NCBI RefSeq assembly: GCF_019219025.1
Contig: NZ_JAHUWN010000023.1
Span: 48,849-112,848 of the forward strand
Direction of reading: 5' to 3'
DNA: 64,000 nt
DNA from: Bacillus sp. sid0103
GTDB lineage: Bacteria; Bacillota; Bacilli; Bacillales_B; DSM-18226
Shown: piece by piece, positions 9,000 through 18,256 of the stretch
How positions within the stretch are numbered: position 1 is the stretch's first letter
Layout: every line of letters starts with the position of its first letter
Notes under the pieces: generated by a model
What the model was told of the DNA's origin: nothing
Seen by the model: the letters and a program-made list of their open reading frames with translations, nothing else
The model's database searches: none
Translations under genes and position numbers: made by a program

Positions 9000-9647
9000 A
9001 TGAAAAATCATATAATAGAACAAACGAAAATATATGTCCGTAACGAATTAGGGGAAGATGCTACTGGCCATGATTGGTTCCATGTTGATCGTGTCCGATT
9101 AAATGCCTTACATATATGCAAGAAAGAAAATGCGGGAGATCCGTTCATTATCGAAATGGCGGCACTTCTCCATGACATATCAGATGAAAAGCTTAATGAA
9201 AGCAGCGAAAAAGGGGAAGAAAAGCTAGAATCGTTTCTAAGAACCATACCGCTGACAGATAACGATAAAAAACATATTAAACAAATTATCGCAACGATTT
9301 CCTTTAAAGGTGGACAACAGACGAGTCTTGCAACGATAGAAGCGAAAATTGTTCAGGATGCAGACCGTTTAGATGCAATTGGTGCAATCGGAATTGCGAG
9401 GGCATTTGCTTATGGCGGCAAAAAAGGGCAGCCAATCTACGACCCAAGCATTGAAGTAAGAAATGAAATGTCAGTAGAAGAGTATCGAAAGGGTAAATCA
9501 ACAAGCATTCATCATTTCTATGAAAAACTCCTTAAATTGAAAGACTTGCTAAATACAGAGACTGCTCGAAAAATGGCAGAAAGCCGTCAGCTAATGATGG
9601 AGACATTTCTAGAACAATTTTACCAAGAATGGGATGGACAAGTATGA
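9000..9647 (+). CDS. ypgQ: HD-domain metal-dependent phosphohydrolase (YpgQ-like)
   Basis: 215 residues from ATG at 9000 (an in-frame GTG at 8988 is possible). HD-domain residues are visible: HDWFHVDRV (H28 region), LLHDISDEK (HD at about 61-62) and QDADRLDAIGAIGI (about 122-135). B. subtilis YpgQ is a Mn-dependent dNTP pyrophosphohydrolase; the E. coli YedJ group is similar. Its stop overlaps the next gene by four bases (ATGA), so it is coupled to the ABC-F gene. Presence near metA and ypgR matches the B. subtilis neighbourhood. Confidence 0.9.
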   Translation: MKNHIIEQTKIYVRNELGEDATGHDWFHVDRVRLNALHICKKENAGDPFIIEMAALLHDISDEKLNESSEKGEEKLESFLRTIPLTDNDKKHIKQIIATISFKGGQQTSLATIEAKIVQDADRLDAIGAIGIARAFAYGGKKGQPIYDPSIEVRNEMSVEEYRKGKSTSIHHFYEKLLKLKDLLNTETARKMAESRQLMMETFLEQFYQEWDGQV

Positions 9648-11533
9648 AAATGCTCACAGTTGAAAATGTTTCGAAAACATATGGGGAAAAACAACTCTTT
9701 GATTCCATTTCCTTCACGATTGGAGAAAAAGAGCGTGTCGGGTTAATCGGCATCAATGGGACCGGGAAATCATCCCTATTAAAAATAATTGCTGGTCTCG
9801 ACACACCGGACGAAGGGAAAATTATCACGAGTAAAGACTATTCAATCGCATTTTTAAACCAGCAGCCAGAATTAGATGGGGATAAAACAGTCTTAGAACA
9901 AGTCTTTCATGGCGACGCGCCCATTTTAAAACTAATGCGTTCCTACGAAAAAACTTTATTGGATCTTTCAATGTCTCCTGATGACACAAAAGTCCAAGAT
10001 GAGCTTTTTCGTTTGCAAAAGCAAATGGATGCACTAAATGCTTGGGATGCAAGCACAAATGCCAAATCAATTTTAATGAAATTAGGTATAGAAGATTTTA
10101 CAAAAAGAATTGGTGAGATGTCCGGTGGGCAGAAGAAGCGTGTCGCTTTAGCACAAGTGTTGATCGCCGAACCAGATTTACTTATTTTAGATGAACCAAC
10201 CAATCATCTTGATTTCGATTCCGTCAAATGGTTGGAAGATTACTTAAGCAGATACAGTGGCTCGATTTTGCTTGTGACCCATGACCGTTACTTTCTTGAT
10301 CGAGTAGCTAATCGAATGTTTGAACTCGATGGTGGGCAGATATACAGCTACAAAGGCAATTATGCGGCCTTCCTAGAAGCAAAAGCCATTCGTGAAGAGA
10401 ATGAAGCTGCCACTTTTGAAAAAAGGAAAAATCTTTTCAGAAGAGAACTGGAGTGGATAAGGCGCGGTGCGAAAGCAAGAACAACCAAACAAAAGGCTAG
10501 AATTCAACGATTTGAAGAGCTTGATGACAAGGTCTCTACTGGGAAACTAACCTCTGAAAAACTGGATATTACCTTAAATGGGAGTCGGCTTGGCAAGCAG
10601 GTATTTGAACTGAAGGATGCTTCCAAGCGATTCGGAGCAAAAACGATCTTAAATCACTTTGATCTGCTTGTGAAGCCCGGTGATCGAATTGGGATTATTG
10701 GGAAAAATGGGACAGGGAAATCGACCCTGTTAAATATCCTTGCCAAACAAATCCCGCTTGATGAGGGTGAGTTCATCATGGGACAAACAGTAAAAATCGC
10801 TTATTATACCCAGGAAAGCGAAGATATGGATGAAAATAAGCGGATGATTGAATACATTAAGGAGACTGCTGAGGTTGTAAACACATCTGATGGAAAAACG
10901 ATTTCAGCAGCGCAAATGCTCGAACGCTTTTTATTTCCGCCATTTACGCACGGTACACCAATTCGAAAGCTATCAGGCGGAGAAAAACGACGTTTATACT
11001 TGTTGAAAATTTTGATGACTGCACCTAATGTACTCTTGTTGGACGAACCAACCAATGATCTTGATACACAGACACTGACTGTTCTTGAAGATTATTTAGA
11101 AGAATTCCCTGGCGTAGTCATTACGGTTTCCCATGACCGTTATTTCTTAGATAAAGTGGCTGAACAGCTTCTCGTTCTACAAGGAGAAGGGACCATTGAT
11201 ACTTTCTTTGGGAATTATTCAGAGTATCTAGAAAAGGAATCTGCTCTAGAAACCCAAAGAACCTTCACGGCTCCATCCAAGCCAGTGAAAACAATTGAGA
11301 AAGAAAAAAAGAAAAGAATGACCTATGGTGAGAAAAAAGAATGGGAATCAATTGATGAGGACATCGAGAAAACGGAAACCCGCCTTGAAGAAATAGCTAG
11401 CGAATTGGCGAAGACAGGCAGTGATTTTACAAAGGCACAGGACTTGATGAACCAGGAAACAGAATTAAATGAAAAGCTTGAGTATTTAATTGAACGCTGG
11501 TCATATTTAGCCGAACTTGCGGAAAAGGAATAA
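9644..11533 (+). CDS. yfmR: ABC-F ATPase, YfmR/Uup type
   Basis: 629 residues from the ATGA overlap start. Two ABC domains: Walker A GINGTGKSS (about 41-49) and GKNGTGKST, signatures MSGGQKKR and LSGGEKRR, Walker B LLILDEPTNHLD and LLLDEPTNDLD. There is no membrane domain. A linker rich in basic residues (RRGAKARTTKQKARIQRFEE) and a C-terminal coiled coil (about 565-629) are features of the Uup/YfmR branch. YfmR acts on stalled ribosomes in the E-site region together with EF-P. It is followed by a terminator. Paralogue choice (YfmR rather than YdiF or YkpA) rests on the coiled-coil tail and length. Confidence 0.9.
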   Translation: MKMLTVENVSKTYGEKQLFDSISFTIGEKERVGLIGINGTGKSSLLKIIAGLDTPDEGKIITSKDYSIAFLNQQPELDGDKTVLEQVFHGDAPILKLMRSYEKTLLDLSMSPDDTKVQDELFRLQKQMDALNAWDASTNAKSILMKLGIEDFTKRIGEMSGGQKKRVALAQVLIAEPDLLILDEPTNHLDFDSVKWLEDYLSRYSGSILLVTHDRYFLDRVANRMFELDGGQIYSYKGNYAAFLEAKAIREENEAATFEKRKNLFRRELEWIRRGAKARTTKQKARIQRFEELDDKVSTGKLTSEKLDITLNGSRLGKQVFELKDASKRFGAKTILNHFDLLVKPGDRIGIIGKNGTGKSTLLNILAKQIPLDEGEFIMGQTVKIAYYTQESEDMDENKRMIEYIKETAEVVNTSDGKTISAAQMLERFLFPPFTHGTPIRKLSGGEKRRLYLLKILMTAPNVLLLDEPTNDLDTQTLTVLEDYLEEFPGVVITVSHDRYFLDKVAEQLLVLQGEGTIDTFFGNYSEYLEKESALETQRTFTAPSKPVKTIEKEKKKRMTYGEKKEWESIDEDIEKTETRLEEIASELAKTGSDFTKAQDLMNQETELNEKLEYLIERWSYLAELAEKE

Positions 11534-11536
11534 ATG

Positions 11537-11564
11537 GAGTGCGTCTTATGGACGTACTCTTTTT
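11537..11564 (+). terminator. Terminator of ypgQ-yfmR operon
   Basis: GAGTGCGTC/GACGTACTC hairpin followed by TTTTT. Confidence 0.75.
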
Positions 11565-11643
11565 ATGCATAAAGCAAATCCGATGATAGTAACCTATCCA
11601 ATATGATAAGCTTGAAAAAAACCATAAGAATAAGGTGAGTTTG

Positions 11644-12777
11644 TTGAGAATTAAGGCAATTGAACCAACGCCAAGCCCAAATACAATGAAAATTAATCTA
11701 GATGAAGAACTTCCAATGGGGAGAAGCCATAATTATAAGAAAGAAACATCTGCTGATGCACCGTCTGTTATTCAAGCAATCCTTCAAATTGAAGGCATTA
11801 AAGGTGTCTATCATGTTGCAGATTTTCTTGCTGTTGAACGGAATGCAAAATATGATTGGAAGGAATTGCTGCCGCAAGTACGCCAGGCATTTGGAGAAAA
11901 AACGGACGAGGCTTCCCCAGTCAAGCCCATGGATGAGCATTTTGGTGAGATTAAGGTTGAAATCCAGATGTTTAAAGATATACCTCTCCAAGTAAAACTT
12001 ACTGATGGTACTACTGAAAAACGGTACGGAATGCCCGAATACTTCTTAAAGGCGCGAGAACGGTCACAGCTTCCTGATGATCACTACCTTTTACTCAGAA
12101 AATGGCAAAATCAAGGCGTCCGTTACGGGGATTTTGATCAGATTGGCCAGGAAGTTGTTGATGAACTGATCGCTGCCTATCCACAGGAACGACTCGAAGA
12201 ATTGGTTAGAAAAGCTCAATCTGCGGATATAGTACCCGAACAAAAATTTAGTCAGACTCGAAAAAAAGTGTCAATGGAAGATTTACAGAATCCCGATTGG
12301 CAGATTCGCTATCAGGTCCTTGAACAAATGGATGACCCAGAACTATCTGATATACCTGTCCTTGAAAAAGCATTATCAGATGAAAGGGCTTCGATTCGGA
12401 GGCTTGCCACTGTGTACCTCGGAATGATCAAGGAGAAGGAAGTTCTGCCCTTACTATATAAGGCTTTGAAGGATAAAACGGTGACCGTTAGAAGGACAGC
12501 AGGAGATTGTCTATCAGATTTAGGGTTTCCAGAAGCAGCTGACGAAATGATGAACGCATTACAGGATAAGAGCAAGTTAGTTCGATGGCGGGCAGCTATG
12601 TTTTTATACGAGGCTGGCGATGAAAAGGCCCTTCCTGCGTTAAAAGCTGCTGAAAATGATTCGGAATTTGAGGTTAGTTTGCAAATAAAAATGGCCATTG
12701 AAAGAATTGAAGGCGGCACTGAAGCAAAAGGTTCTGTTTGGAAGCAAATGACCGAAGCCAGGAAGACGACGGATTAA
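11644..12777 (+). CDS. ypgR: Conserved virulence factor C family protein (YpgR)
   Basis: 377 residues if started at TTG 11644, five bases after AAGGTGAG; this gives the usual MRIKAIEPTPSPNTMK start and the length of B. subtilis YpgR. The N-terminal about 90 residues resemble a NifU/Nfu N-terminal scaffold domain; a middle domain follows, then HEAT-like repeats from about 225 (SIRRLATVYLGMI, TVRRTAGDCLSDLG, LVRWRAAMFLYEAG). Staphylococcal homologue CvfC affects virulence; the biochemical role is not settled. Fe-S or protein scaffolding is an inference from the Nfu domain. Confidence 0.88.
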   Translation: MRIKAIEPTPSPNTMKINLDEELPMGRSHNYKKETSADAPSVIQAILQIEGIKGVYHVADFLAVERNAKYDWKELLPQVRQAFGEKTDEASPVKPMDEHFGEIKVEIQMFKDIPLQVKLTDGTTEKRYGMPEYFLKARERSQLPDDHYLLLRKWQNQGVRYGDFDQIGQEVVDELIAAYPQERLEELVRKAQSADIVPEQKFSQTRKKVSMEDLQNPDWQIRYQVLEQMDDPELSDIPVLEKALSDERASIRRLATVYLGMIKEKEVLPLLYKALKDKTVTVRRTAGDCLSDLGFPEAADEMMNALQDKSKLVRWRAAMFLYEAGDEKALPALKAAENDSEFEVSLQIKMAIERIEGGTEAKGSVWKQMTEARKTTD

Positions 12778-12838
12778 TTGCAAATAGGTATTAGATTAGG
12801 TATTCTAAAGTGGATGAATCGAAACGGAGTGATTTAAA

Positions 12839-13273
12839 TTGTCAAATGCATATGAAGAATATATGAGACAAATGGTTTTACCGATGCGTGAAGAATTAAC
12901 ACGAGCAGGCTTTGAAGAGCTCTCAACTGCACATGAAGTAGAACAATTTATGGAAAATGTAAGTGGAACAACTCTTGTAGTCGTCAATTCCGTGTGTGGA
13001 TGCGCAGCTGGTTTAGCTCGTCCTGCTGCAACGCAAGCTGTACTCAATAGTGAGAAAAAGCCAGACCAAATCGTAACTGTTTTTGCTGGGCAGGATAAAG
13101 AAGCAACCGCAAAAATGCGGGAGTATTTTGAAGGAATTGAACCATCATCACCATCAATGGCATTATTAAAGGATAAAAAAGTAGTTCATTTCATTCCAAG
13201 ACATGATATTGAAGGAATGCCAATGGAATCCGTAATGCATAATTTACTAGGGGCTTTCGAAGCCCATTGTTAA
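12839..13273 (+). CDS. brxA: Bacilliredoxin BrxA (YphP)
   Basis: 144 residues from TTG behind CGGAGTGA. Thioredoxin-like fold with the C53-G54-C55 active site (VNSVCGCAAG). It removes bacillithiol from S-bacillithiolated proteins in the cytoplasm. The sequence FAGQDKEATAKMREYF and the end AFEAHC are characteristic. Length matches B. subtilis YphP. Monocistronic with a perfect-palindrome terminator. Confidence 0.95.
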   Translation: MSNAYEEYMRQMVLPMREELTRAGFEELSTAHEVEQFMENVSGTTLVVVNSVCGCAAGLARPAATQAVLNSEKKPDQIVTVFAGQDKEATAKMREYFEGIEPSSPSMALLKDKKVVHFIPRHDIEGMPMESVMHNLLGAFEAHC

Positions 13274-13276
13274 TTA

Positions 13277-13302
13277 GGATGTCAGCTGACATCCTTTTTT
13301 TT
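13277..13302 (+). terminator. Terminator of brxA
   Basis: Perfect palindrome GGATGTCAGCTGACATCC followed by eight T. Confidence 0.9.
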
Positions 13303-13417
13303 ATTGGTTCGTAATTCGAAAAATTTTCCAATATCATGAAAAAAGAAGTATAATATTTTTTATAATAACTAATTTCAGAAAATAATAGAAAATAGAAAAA
13401 GAATAGGTGACGTAAAA

Positions 13418-14011
13418 ATGAACAATTGGCTTCGTAAAACGTTATTTGTACTAGTTTCTGTCCTAACTTTTGGTCTCGTTACGCCAACACATTTAATAGA
13501 CCAAGTAAACGCAGATAATCGCACTGATCGTGATGCGTTTGAAGCGCCATCGAAAGAAATCGCCTTTGGACAATCAAACACCATTAAGGAAGAACTGGAG
13601 TTTGATAAAGACAAGTTTATAGAAGAACTATTGATACAGGCAGAATTTCAGTCCTATCAGAAATTTGGGACTAAAATCAAACCTGTCATTGAAAATGAAT
13701 TCAGGGAAGTTATTTTGCCGAATATCGAAAAAGCACTTGCGGAAATGTCTGTTCAATTTCCGGAAGATGATTTAAAAAATCTCACTATTTCGGAACATCC
13801 TAGCGCTGGGCTTTCTGAAAAAATATTTAATATTACCAATCAGGGTACCGGGCAAGATGTCCTTCGTTTTCATGTGAGACGAGATAATCCACCGCAAGCA
13901 GGCTTTTGGTTTAATTTTCATTATCATACCTATCATGATGATTTCCAGAGTCATCATGAATTAGGGACCATTTATTGGGCGAAGAATACACCACCCAAAT
14001 GGATGAGTTAA
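13418..14011 (+). CDS. ypjP: YpjP-like exported protein
   Basis: 197 residues. The N-terminus (MNNWLRKTLFVLVSVLTFGL ...) is a signal peptide with a likely cleavage near residues 30-33. The conserved C-terminus has FHVRRDNPPQAGFWFNFHYH, FQSHHELGTIYW and NTPPKWMS, which I recall from B. subtilis YpjP, gene neighbour of thyB. The His and Asp rich segment could bind metal, but that is inference. Function unknown. Confidence 0.88.
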   Translation: MNNWLRKTLFVLVSVLTFGLVTPTHLIDQVNADNRTDRDAFEAPSKEIAFGQSNTIKEELEFDKDKFIEELLIQAEFQSYQKFGTKIKPVIENEFREVILPNIEKALAEMSVQFPEDDLKNLTISEHPSAGLSEKIFNITNQGTGQDVLRFHVRRDNPPQAGFWFNFHYHTYHDDFQSHHELGTIYWAKNTPPKWMS

Positions 14012-14053
14012 TGTAATTTGCTAATGAACATAAAAAAAATTTATTATAATAAA

Positions 14054-14079
14054 TGAAACCTTTTTATGACAAACTCGTA
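14054..14079 (+). promoter_or_regulatory. Sigma-W type ECF promoter of the Ter island
   Basis: TGAAAC (14054-14059), 16-base spacer, CGTA (14076-14079): exact match to the B. subtilis sigma-W pattern, 34 bases before terD. The B. subtilis yceCDEFGHI operon is known to be under sigma-W, sigma-M, sigma-X and sigma-B. Confidence 0.8.
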
Positions 14080-14112
14080 AATAGACTATTACCTAAAATG
14101 GAGGAATGAAAA

Positions 14113-14694
14113 ATGGCAGTAAGTTTATCAAAAGGTCAAAAAGTGGATTTAACAAAAACAAATCCAGGATTAACAAATGTTGTAGTTGGACTTGGATGGG
14201 ATACGAACAAGTATGATGGCGGTAATGATTTTGATTTAGATTCATCTGTTTTCTTATTAGGAGAAAATGGCAAAGTAACGAATGAAACTGACTTTATTTT
14301 CTATAATAATCCTCAAGGGGCAAATGGTGCTGTTGTACATACTGGTGATAATCGCACAGGAGCTGGCGATGGTGATGACGAAGGTGTGAAAGTAAATCTT
14401 ACAACAATCCCTGCTAATATTCAGCGGATTGCTTTTACGATTACGATTCATGATGCAGGTAGCAGAAATCAAAACTTTGGTCAGGTTTCAAATGCCTACG
14501 CCCGAATTTACAATGAGGCGAACGGTGAAGAATTAATTCGCTATGATTTAGGGGAAGACTTCTCGATTGAGACGGCTATCGTTGTCGGTGAATTGTATCG
14601 CCACAATGGTGAATGGAAATTCAGTGCGATTGGCAGCGGATATCAAGGCGGTTTAGCTGCACTTGCTACTGACTTTGGCTTACAAATCGGTTAA
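14113..14694 (+). CDS. TerD family calcium-binding stress protein (YceD-like)
   Basis: 193 residues from ATG behind ATGGAGGAATG. TerD fold with the two calcium-loop clusters: [14 protein letters not shown] (about 36-49) and [17 protein letters not shown] (about 76-92). [17 protein letters not shown] and [15 protein letters not shown] are hallmark segments. TerD proteins bind Ca2+ and associate with TerC and other Ter proteins at the membrane in tellurite, envelope and phage stress. First gene of the island, followed by its own partial terminator, so it may be expressed more than the genes downstream. Confidence 0.93.
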   Translation: MAVSLSKGQKVDLTKTNPGLTNVVVGLGWDTNKYDGGNDFDLDSSVFLLGENGKVTNETDFIFYNNPQGANGAVVHTGDNRTGAGDGDDEGVKVNLTTIPANIQRIAFTITIHDAGSRNQNFGQVSNAYARIYNEANGEELIRYDLGEDFSIETAIVVGELYRHNGEWKFSAIGSGYQGGLAALATDFGLQIG

Positions 14695-14706
14695 TTGTTA
14701 AATGCG

Positions 14707-14735
14707 AAAGATCCAGTCAAATGCTGGGTCTTTTT
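14707..14735 (+). terminator. Terminator after terD
   Basis: GATCCAG/CTGGGTC hairpin extended by AAA/TTT and followed by a T run; probably partial, since the island continues. Confidence 0.7.
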
Positions 14736-14756
14736 ACAAAAACTTTGTTTACATTA

Positions 14757-14885
14757 TGTCTAGCAACAGCGCCTAGGGGCCAATGGTCTACAGCCAAACC
14801 GTCTCGAGGGTTATAGAACAACCTTCCAGCCGGTTCGTTTTATGATTGAGCCCCTAAGCAAGGCGCTTCCGCTTTTCTATTCTAG
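14757..14885. repeat. Structured dispersed repeat in the meeF leader
   Basis: About 128 bases bounded by TCTAG. Nested complementary arms: AGCGCC (from 14768) with GGCGCT (to 14867), TAGGGGC with GCCCCTA, CAAT with ATTG, and inner AACCG with CGGTT. The 3' end GGCGCTTCCGCTTTTC resembles the ends of short repeats common in Bacillaceae genomes. The 3' boundary abuts the meeF ribosome binding site. It does not fit the yybP-ykoY manganese riboswitch. Confidence 0.6.
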
Positions 14886-14899
14886 GAGGAATTACGTTA

Positions 14900-15688
14900 A
14901 TGTCAGTTTTGAATCATATCTTGGACACATATGCACAATTTTTTGATTTAGATATGTGGGGTAAGATATTATCCGACCCAGTCAGCTGGGGATTAATTGG
15001 GACTCTTATTATTTTAGAAGGTCTGCTTTCTGCAGATAATGCACTAGTTTTAGCTGTAATGGTTAAACACTTGCCACCTGCCAAGAGGAAAAGGGCTTTG
15101 TTCTACGGTTTATTAGGGGCATATATTTTCCGTTTTATTGCGATTGGAATCGGAGTATACTTAATCAAGTTCTGGGTCATTAAAGCCCTTGGGGCCGCGT
15201 ATCTTGCTTGGTTAGCGATTAAGTATTTCATCGATAAGCGTAAAGGAGATACTGGTCACGACGAGGATGAGGAATCAGAAGGAATTAACCAAGGCGGCTT
15301 GCTAATTCGCTTATTTGGTACCTTCTGGGGAACAGTAGCTGCCGTTGAGTTAATGGATATTGCTTTCTCAGTCGATAGCGTTCTTGCTGCATTTGGAGTC
15401 AGCAATCAAGTTTGGATATTGTTTGTAGGTGGAATCCTAGGGGTGTTAATGATGCGAGGCGTTGCTGGCGTATTCTTAACATTAATTGACAGAATTCCAG
15501 AACTAGAAACTACTGCTTATATCTTAATCCTGATCATTTCTATTAAGATGGCTCTAACCTTACCGTTATTCAACATTCATATTGAATCATTACATTTCTT
15601 TATCATTCTAGCCGTAACATTTGGAGCTACCTTTATTGTTCACTTTATGAATAAGAAAAAGGAAGCCAGCAAAGGAAACCAATCATAA
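14900..15688 (+). CDS. meeF: TerC family metal exporter MeeF (YceF)
   Basis: 262 residues from ATG behind CTAGGAGGA. TerC/LysE-superfamily membrane protein with about seven spans. The intramembrane acidic motifs are visible: EGLLSADNALVLA (about 40-52) and ELMDIAFSVDSVLAAFG (about 150-166). An acidic, histidine-containing loop (GDTGHDEDEESEG, about 115-127) faces the cytoplasm or cell surface. B. subtilis YceF (MeeF) exports Mn2+ to metalate secreted proteins. Second gene of the Ter island; a terminator hairpin follows. Confidence 0.93.
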   Translation: MSVLNHILDTYAQFFDLDMWGKILSDPVSWGLIGTLIILEGLLSADNALVLAVMVKHLPPAKRKRALFYGLLGAYIFRFIAIGIGVYLIKFWVIKALGAAYLAWLAIKYFIDKRKGDTGHDEDEESEGINQGGLLIRLFGTFWGTVAAVELMDIAFSVDSVLAAFGVSNQVWILFVGGILGVLMMRGVAGVFLTLIDRIPELETTAYILILIISIKMALTLPLFNIHIESLHFFIILAVTFGATFIVHFMNKKKEASKGNQS

Positions 15689-15700
15689 TTGCAGACTAAA

Positions 15701-15736
15701 AGGGGAGCTGACGAGAGTCCGTCTCCTCTATTTTTT
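15701..15736 (+). terminator. Terminator-like hairpin after meeF
   Basis: GGGGAG..GACG/CGTCTCCTC hairpin with ATTTTTT after it. Confidence 0.65.
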
Positions 15737-15761
15737 AGCTTTAAAAGAGGTGAAATTGGTT

Positions 15762-16949
15762 ATGGAGTTTTTTACATATTTTTACCAAGATGAAATTAAA
15801 CGCTTCTTCTTTCAAAAACCGCAGACATTTTCGAAATATTCAAACCGTGAACTTTTATCTTATGGTTTAGGCGCTACCCTTTATATGCCAGCGACACGCC
15901 CGAATATTCATCAAGAAATTCTCTCCAAGAAGCATGAAGGATTAACTTCTATTGTCATCGACCTAGAAGATGCGGTTGGTGATAACGAGGTAACGGATGC
16001 GGAAGCAAAGCTCATCAATGAATTGGTAAAGTTAAATGGTGAATTGAATAAGGGGTTTCTAAGCTATACGGATCTCCCTCTTATGTTTATCCGCATTCGG
16101 AACCTAGAGCAGTTTAAACGGGTAACAGAACAATTAGCGGATGCGATAAAATTGCTTACCGGAGTGGTCCTTCCTAAATTCAGCGCCGAAACAGGTGAAG
16201 AACTTTTAATGGAGGTGCGCCGGATCCATACTGAGCAGCATCCCTTTTATGCAATGCCCATCTTGGAGACAGCGAAGGTCATTCAAAAAGAAACGAGAAT
16301 GGAAGAATTAATGAATATAAAAGCTCTTTTAGATCGCTACAGGGATTATATTCTAAATGTGAGGGTCGGGGCTACTGATTTTTGTGGATTATATGGAATA
16401 CGCCGCAGTGCGGATACCACAGTATATGATATAGCAGTTTTGAGAGATTGTATTTCTGATATTATTAATGTCTTTCAACGGTTTGATAGACCTTACGTTG
16501 TTTCTGGACCAGTTTGGGAGTATTTTTCTACGAAGAAAAGAATGCTGAAGCCACAACTAAGGCAAACTCCGTTTCGTGAGCGGTACGGTGACGAAGGGCT
16601 GAAAATGCGTGCAAAATTAATCGGTGAACATATGGATGGTTTAATCCAAGAAATCCTCATGGATATCGCAAACGGATTAACGGGAAAAACAATTATCCAT
16701 CCTTCACATATCAAAGTTGTTCAAGCCCTCAATGTGGTTTCCTACGAAGAGTTCGTCGATGCAAGTACTATCATAAAAGCAGCAACTGGGGAAATTGGCG
16801 TCATGAAGAGTAAGTTTGCAAATAAAATGAACGAAATAAAACCTCATTATTATTGGGCGAAGAAAACCATCTTAAAATCACAGTTGTACGGGGTGCTGCA
16901 TGAAGAATTCACTACCATTGACCTTATCAAAAAAGAAGTATACGTATAA
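15762..16949 (+). CDS. HpcH/HpaI aldolase / CitE-like lyase of the Ter biosynthetic module
   Basis: 395 residues from ATG at 15762, nine bases after GAGGTG; GTG at 15750 is inside the ribosome binding site. The TIM-barrel CitE family pattern is visible: YMPATRP (about 42-48), then VIDLEDAVGD (about 66-75, acidic metal ligands), RIRN, VLPKFS, PILETAKVI, VRVGATDFCGLYG and IIHPSHI. The substrate is unknown. In the Ter literature a CitE-like lyase accompanies PRTase, PELOTA and HAD proteins in a predicted pathway for a nucleoside-like metabolite. It overlaps the next gene by 50 bases, indicating tight coupling. Confidence 0.88.
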   Translation: MEFFTYFYQDEIKRFFFQKPQTFSKYSNRELLSYGLGATLYMPATRPNIHQEILSKKHEGLTSIVIDLEDAVGDNEVTDAEAKLINELVKLNGELNKGFLSYTDLPLMFIRIRNLEQFKRVTEQLADAIKLLTGVVLPKFSAETGEELLMEVRRIHTEQHPFYAMPILETAKVIQKETRMEELMNIKALLDRYRDYILNVRVGATDFCGLYGIRRSADTTVYDIAVLRDCISDIINVFQRFDRPYVVSGPVWEYFSTKKRMLKPQLRQTPFRERYGDEGLKMRAKLIGEHMDGLIQEILMDIANGLTGKTIIHPSHIKVVQALNVVSYEEFVDASTIIKAATGEIGVMKSKFANKMNEIKPHYYWAKKTILKSQLYGVLHEEFTTIDLIKKEVYV

Positions 16950-18255
16950 TATCCTAGACGCGATAAAAACAGAGATAGCAGTAACTGAAGATCCGTTTGA
17001 TTTGCCGCTGGAAGATTTGTTTACGATGGCAGCCAGAATAAATAAGAAGCGCTCGTTTCTATTCGTTAGTAAAGTGCTCGGTAAACACTTACCCATTGAT
17101 CCAAATAAAGGTCTATTGACGGCGGCCCTACTAGGAGCGAGATATTTAGAAATGGTTAAGGGAATCTCTTGTTTAGAAACGGAGAAACTATTAACCTCAT
17201 TTAGAAGAGAAGATTCTTACCAAAGTATGGCCTTTATTCCTGAATCTGTTAGTCCAGTCGTGATTGGCTTTGCTGAAACGGCAACAGCCCTTGGGCATGC
17301 CTTCTTTGATTGCTTTCAATCGGCCGAATACTTTCACACCACTAGGGAAGAACTCATCCAGGTAAGACCGGAAATTACCTTTGAAGAAGAGCATTCACAT
17401 GCAACATCACATCGCTGTTACATTCCGTTGGAGATGATTCAAAATGACCGAGAAATTATCCTTGTTGATGATGAATTAACCACTGGAAAAACGGCCTTAA
17501 ATATTATCAAATCTATTCAAAGTAAATTCCCAAGACGTGTTTATACCATTGTCTCCATTTTGGATTGGCGTTCAGAAGAGGATCAAAAGAGTTTTCAACA
17601 GCTAGAACAGGAGCTTTGTATCAAAATCAATGTAGTCAGCCTGGTAACTGGAACAGTTCAGGTGAAGCAGATTCGAGAAATAGAGAATAGGTCAGCAATC
17701 AGTGAAAGGAAAGAGAGCGTCGAAGCATCTGTAGAATGGATAGACTTATCAACATTCTTTTCTAGTACTCCCTTTTTAGTAAATAACTTGATTAATAGGA
17801 ACGCATTTATTAAAGAAACAGGTCGATTTGGCCTAAATAGTTTTGAGAACGATTGTCTTCACCAGAAAGCCTCTACTGCCGCAGCGATATTAAATCAGAA
17901 AAGAACGGGAAAAAGGACTCTTTGCCTTGGAACGGGAGAGTTTATGTATCTTCCAATGAAACTCGCTGCCGAAATGGGCAGAGATGTTTATTATCAATCA
18001 ACGACTCGCAGCCCGATCTTCATCAAAAACAAAGAGGGATACGGGGCAAGGTTCGGTTTGACTTTTCCAAATCCGGAAGACGTATCCATTACACACTTTG
18101 TATACAACATCCCGTCAGGCTTTTACGATGAAATCTTTATTTTCTTGGAAAGAAAAGTAGAATTAGAGAATCTGGAACCACTCATGAAAGAACTAGAAAA
18201 ATTACAAATAGAGATGATTAGGCTCGTCTTTTTTTCTGAAAATCGAGGTGAATAA
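16900..18255 (+). CDS. Phosphoribosyltransferase-TRSP domain protein
   Basis: 451 residues. A type I PRTase domain covers about 40-260, with the PRPP-binding loop EIILVDDELTTGKT near 185-198. A C-terminal TRSP-type domain (about 300-445) contains LCLGTGEFMYLPMKLA and YQSTTRSPIF. Predicted to join or release a phosphoribosyl group in the Ter-associated metabolite pathway; base substrate unknown. It starts inside the preceding lyase gene and ends one base before the next start. The exact start is uncertain because of the long overlap. Confidence 0.88.
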   Translation: MKNSLPLTLSKKKYTYNILDAIKTEIAVTEDPFDLPLEDLFTMAARINKKRSFLFVSKVLGKHLPIDPNKGLLTAALLGARYLEMVKGISCLETEKLLTSFRREDSYQSMAFIPESVSPVVIGFAETATALGHAFFDCFQSAEYFHTTREELIQVRPEITFEEEHSHATSHRCYIPLEMIQNDREIILVDDELTTGKTALNIIKSIQSKFPRRVYTIVSILDWRSEEDQKSFQQLEQELCIKINVVSLVTGTVQVKQIREIENRSAISERKESVEASVEWIDLSTFFSSTPFLVNNLINRNAFIKETGRFGLNSFENDCLHQKASTAAAILNQKRTGKRTLCLGTGEFMYLPMKLAAEMGRDVYYQSTTRSPIFIKNKEGYGARFGLTFPNPEDVSITHFVYNIPSGFYDEIFIFLERKVELENLEPLMKELEKLQIEMIRLVFFSENRGE

Positions 18256-18256
18256 G

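Noticed and set aside
14740..14899. yybP-ykoY manganese riboswitch before meeF
   Set aside because: The structured segment lacks the conserved loop sequences of that class and has the look of a dispersed repeat.
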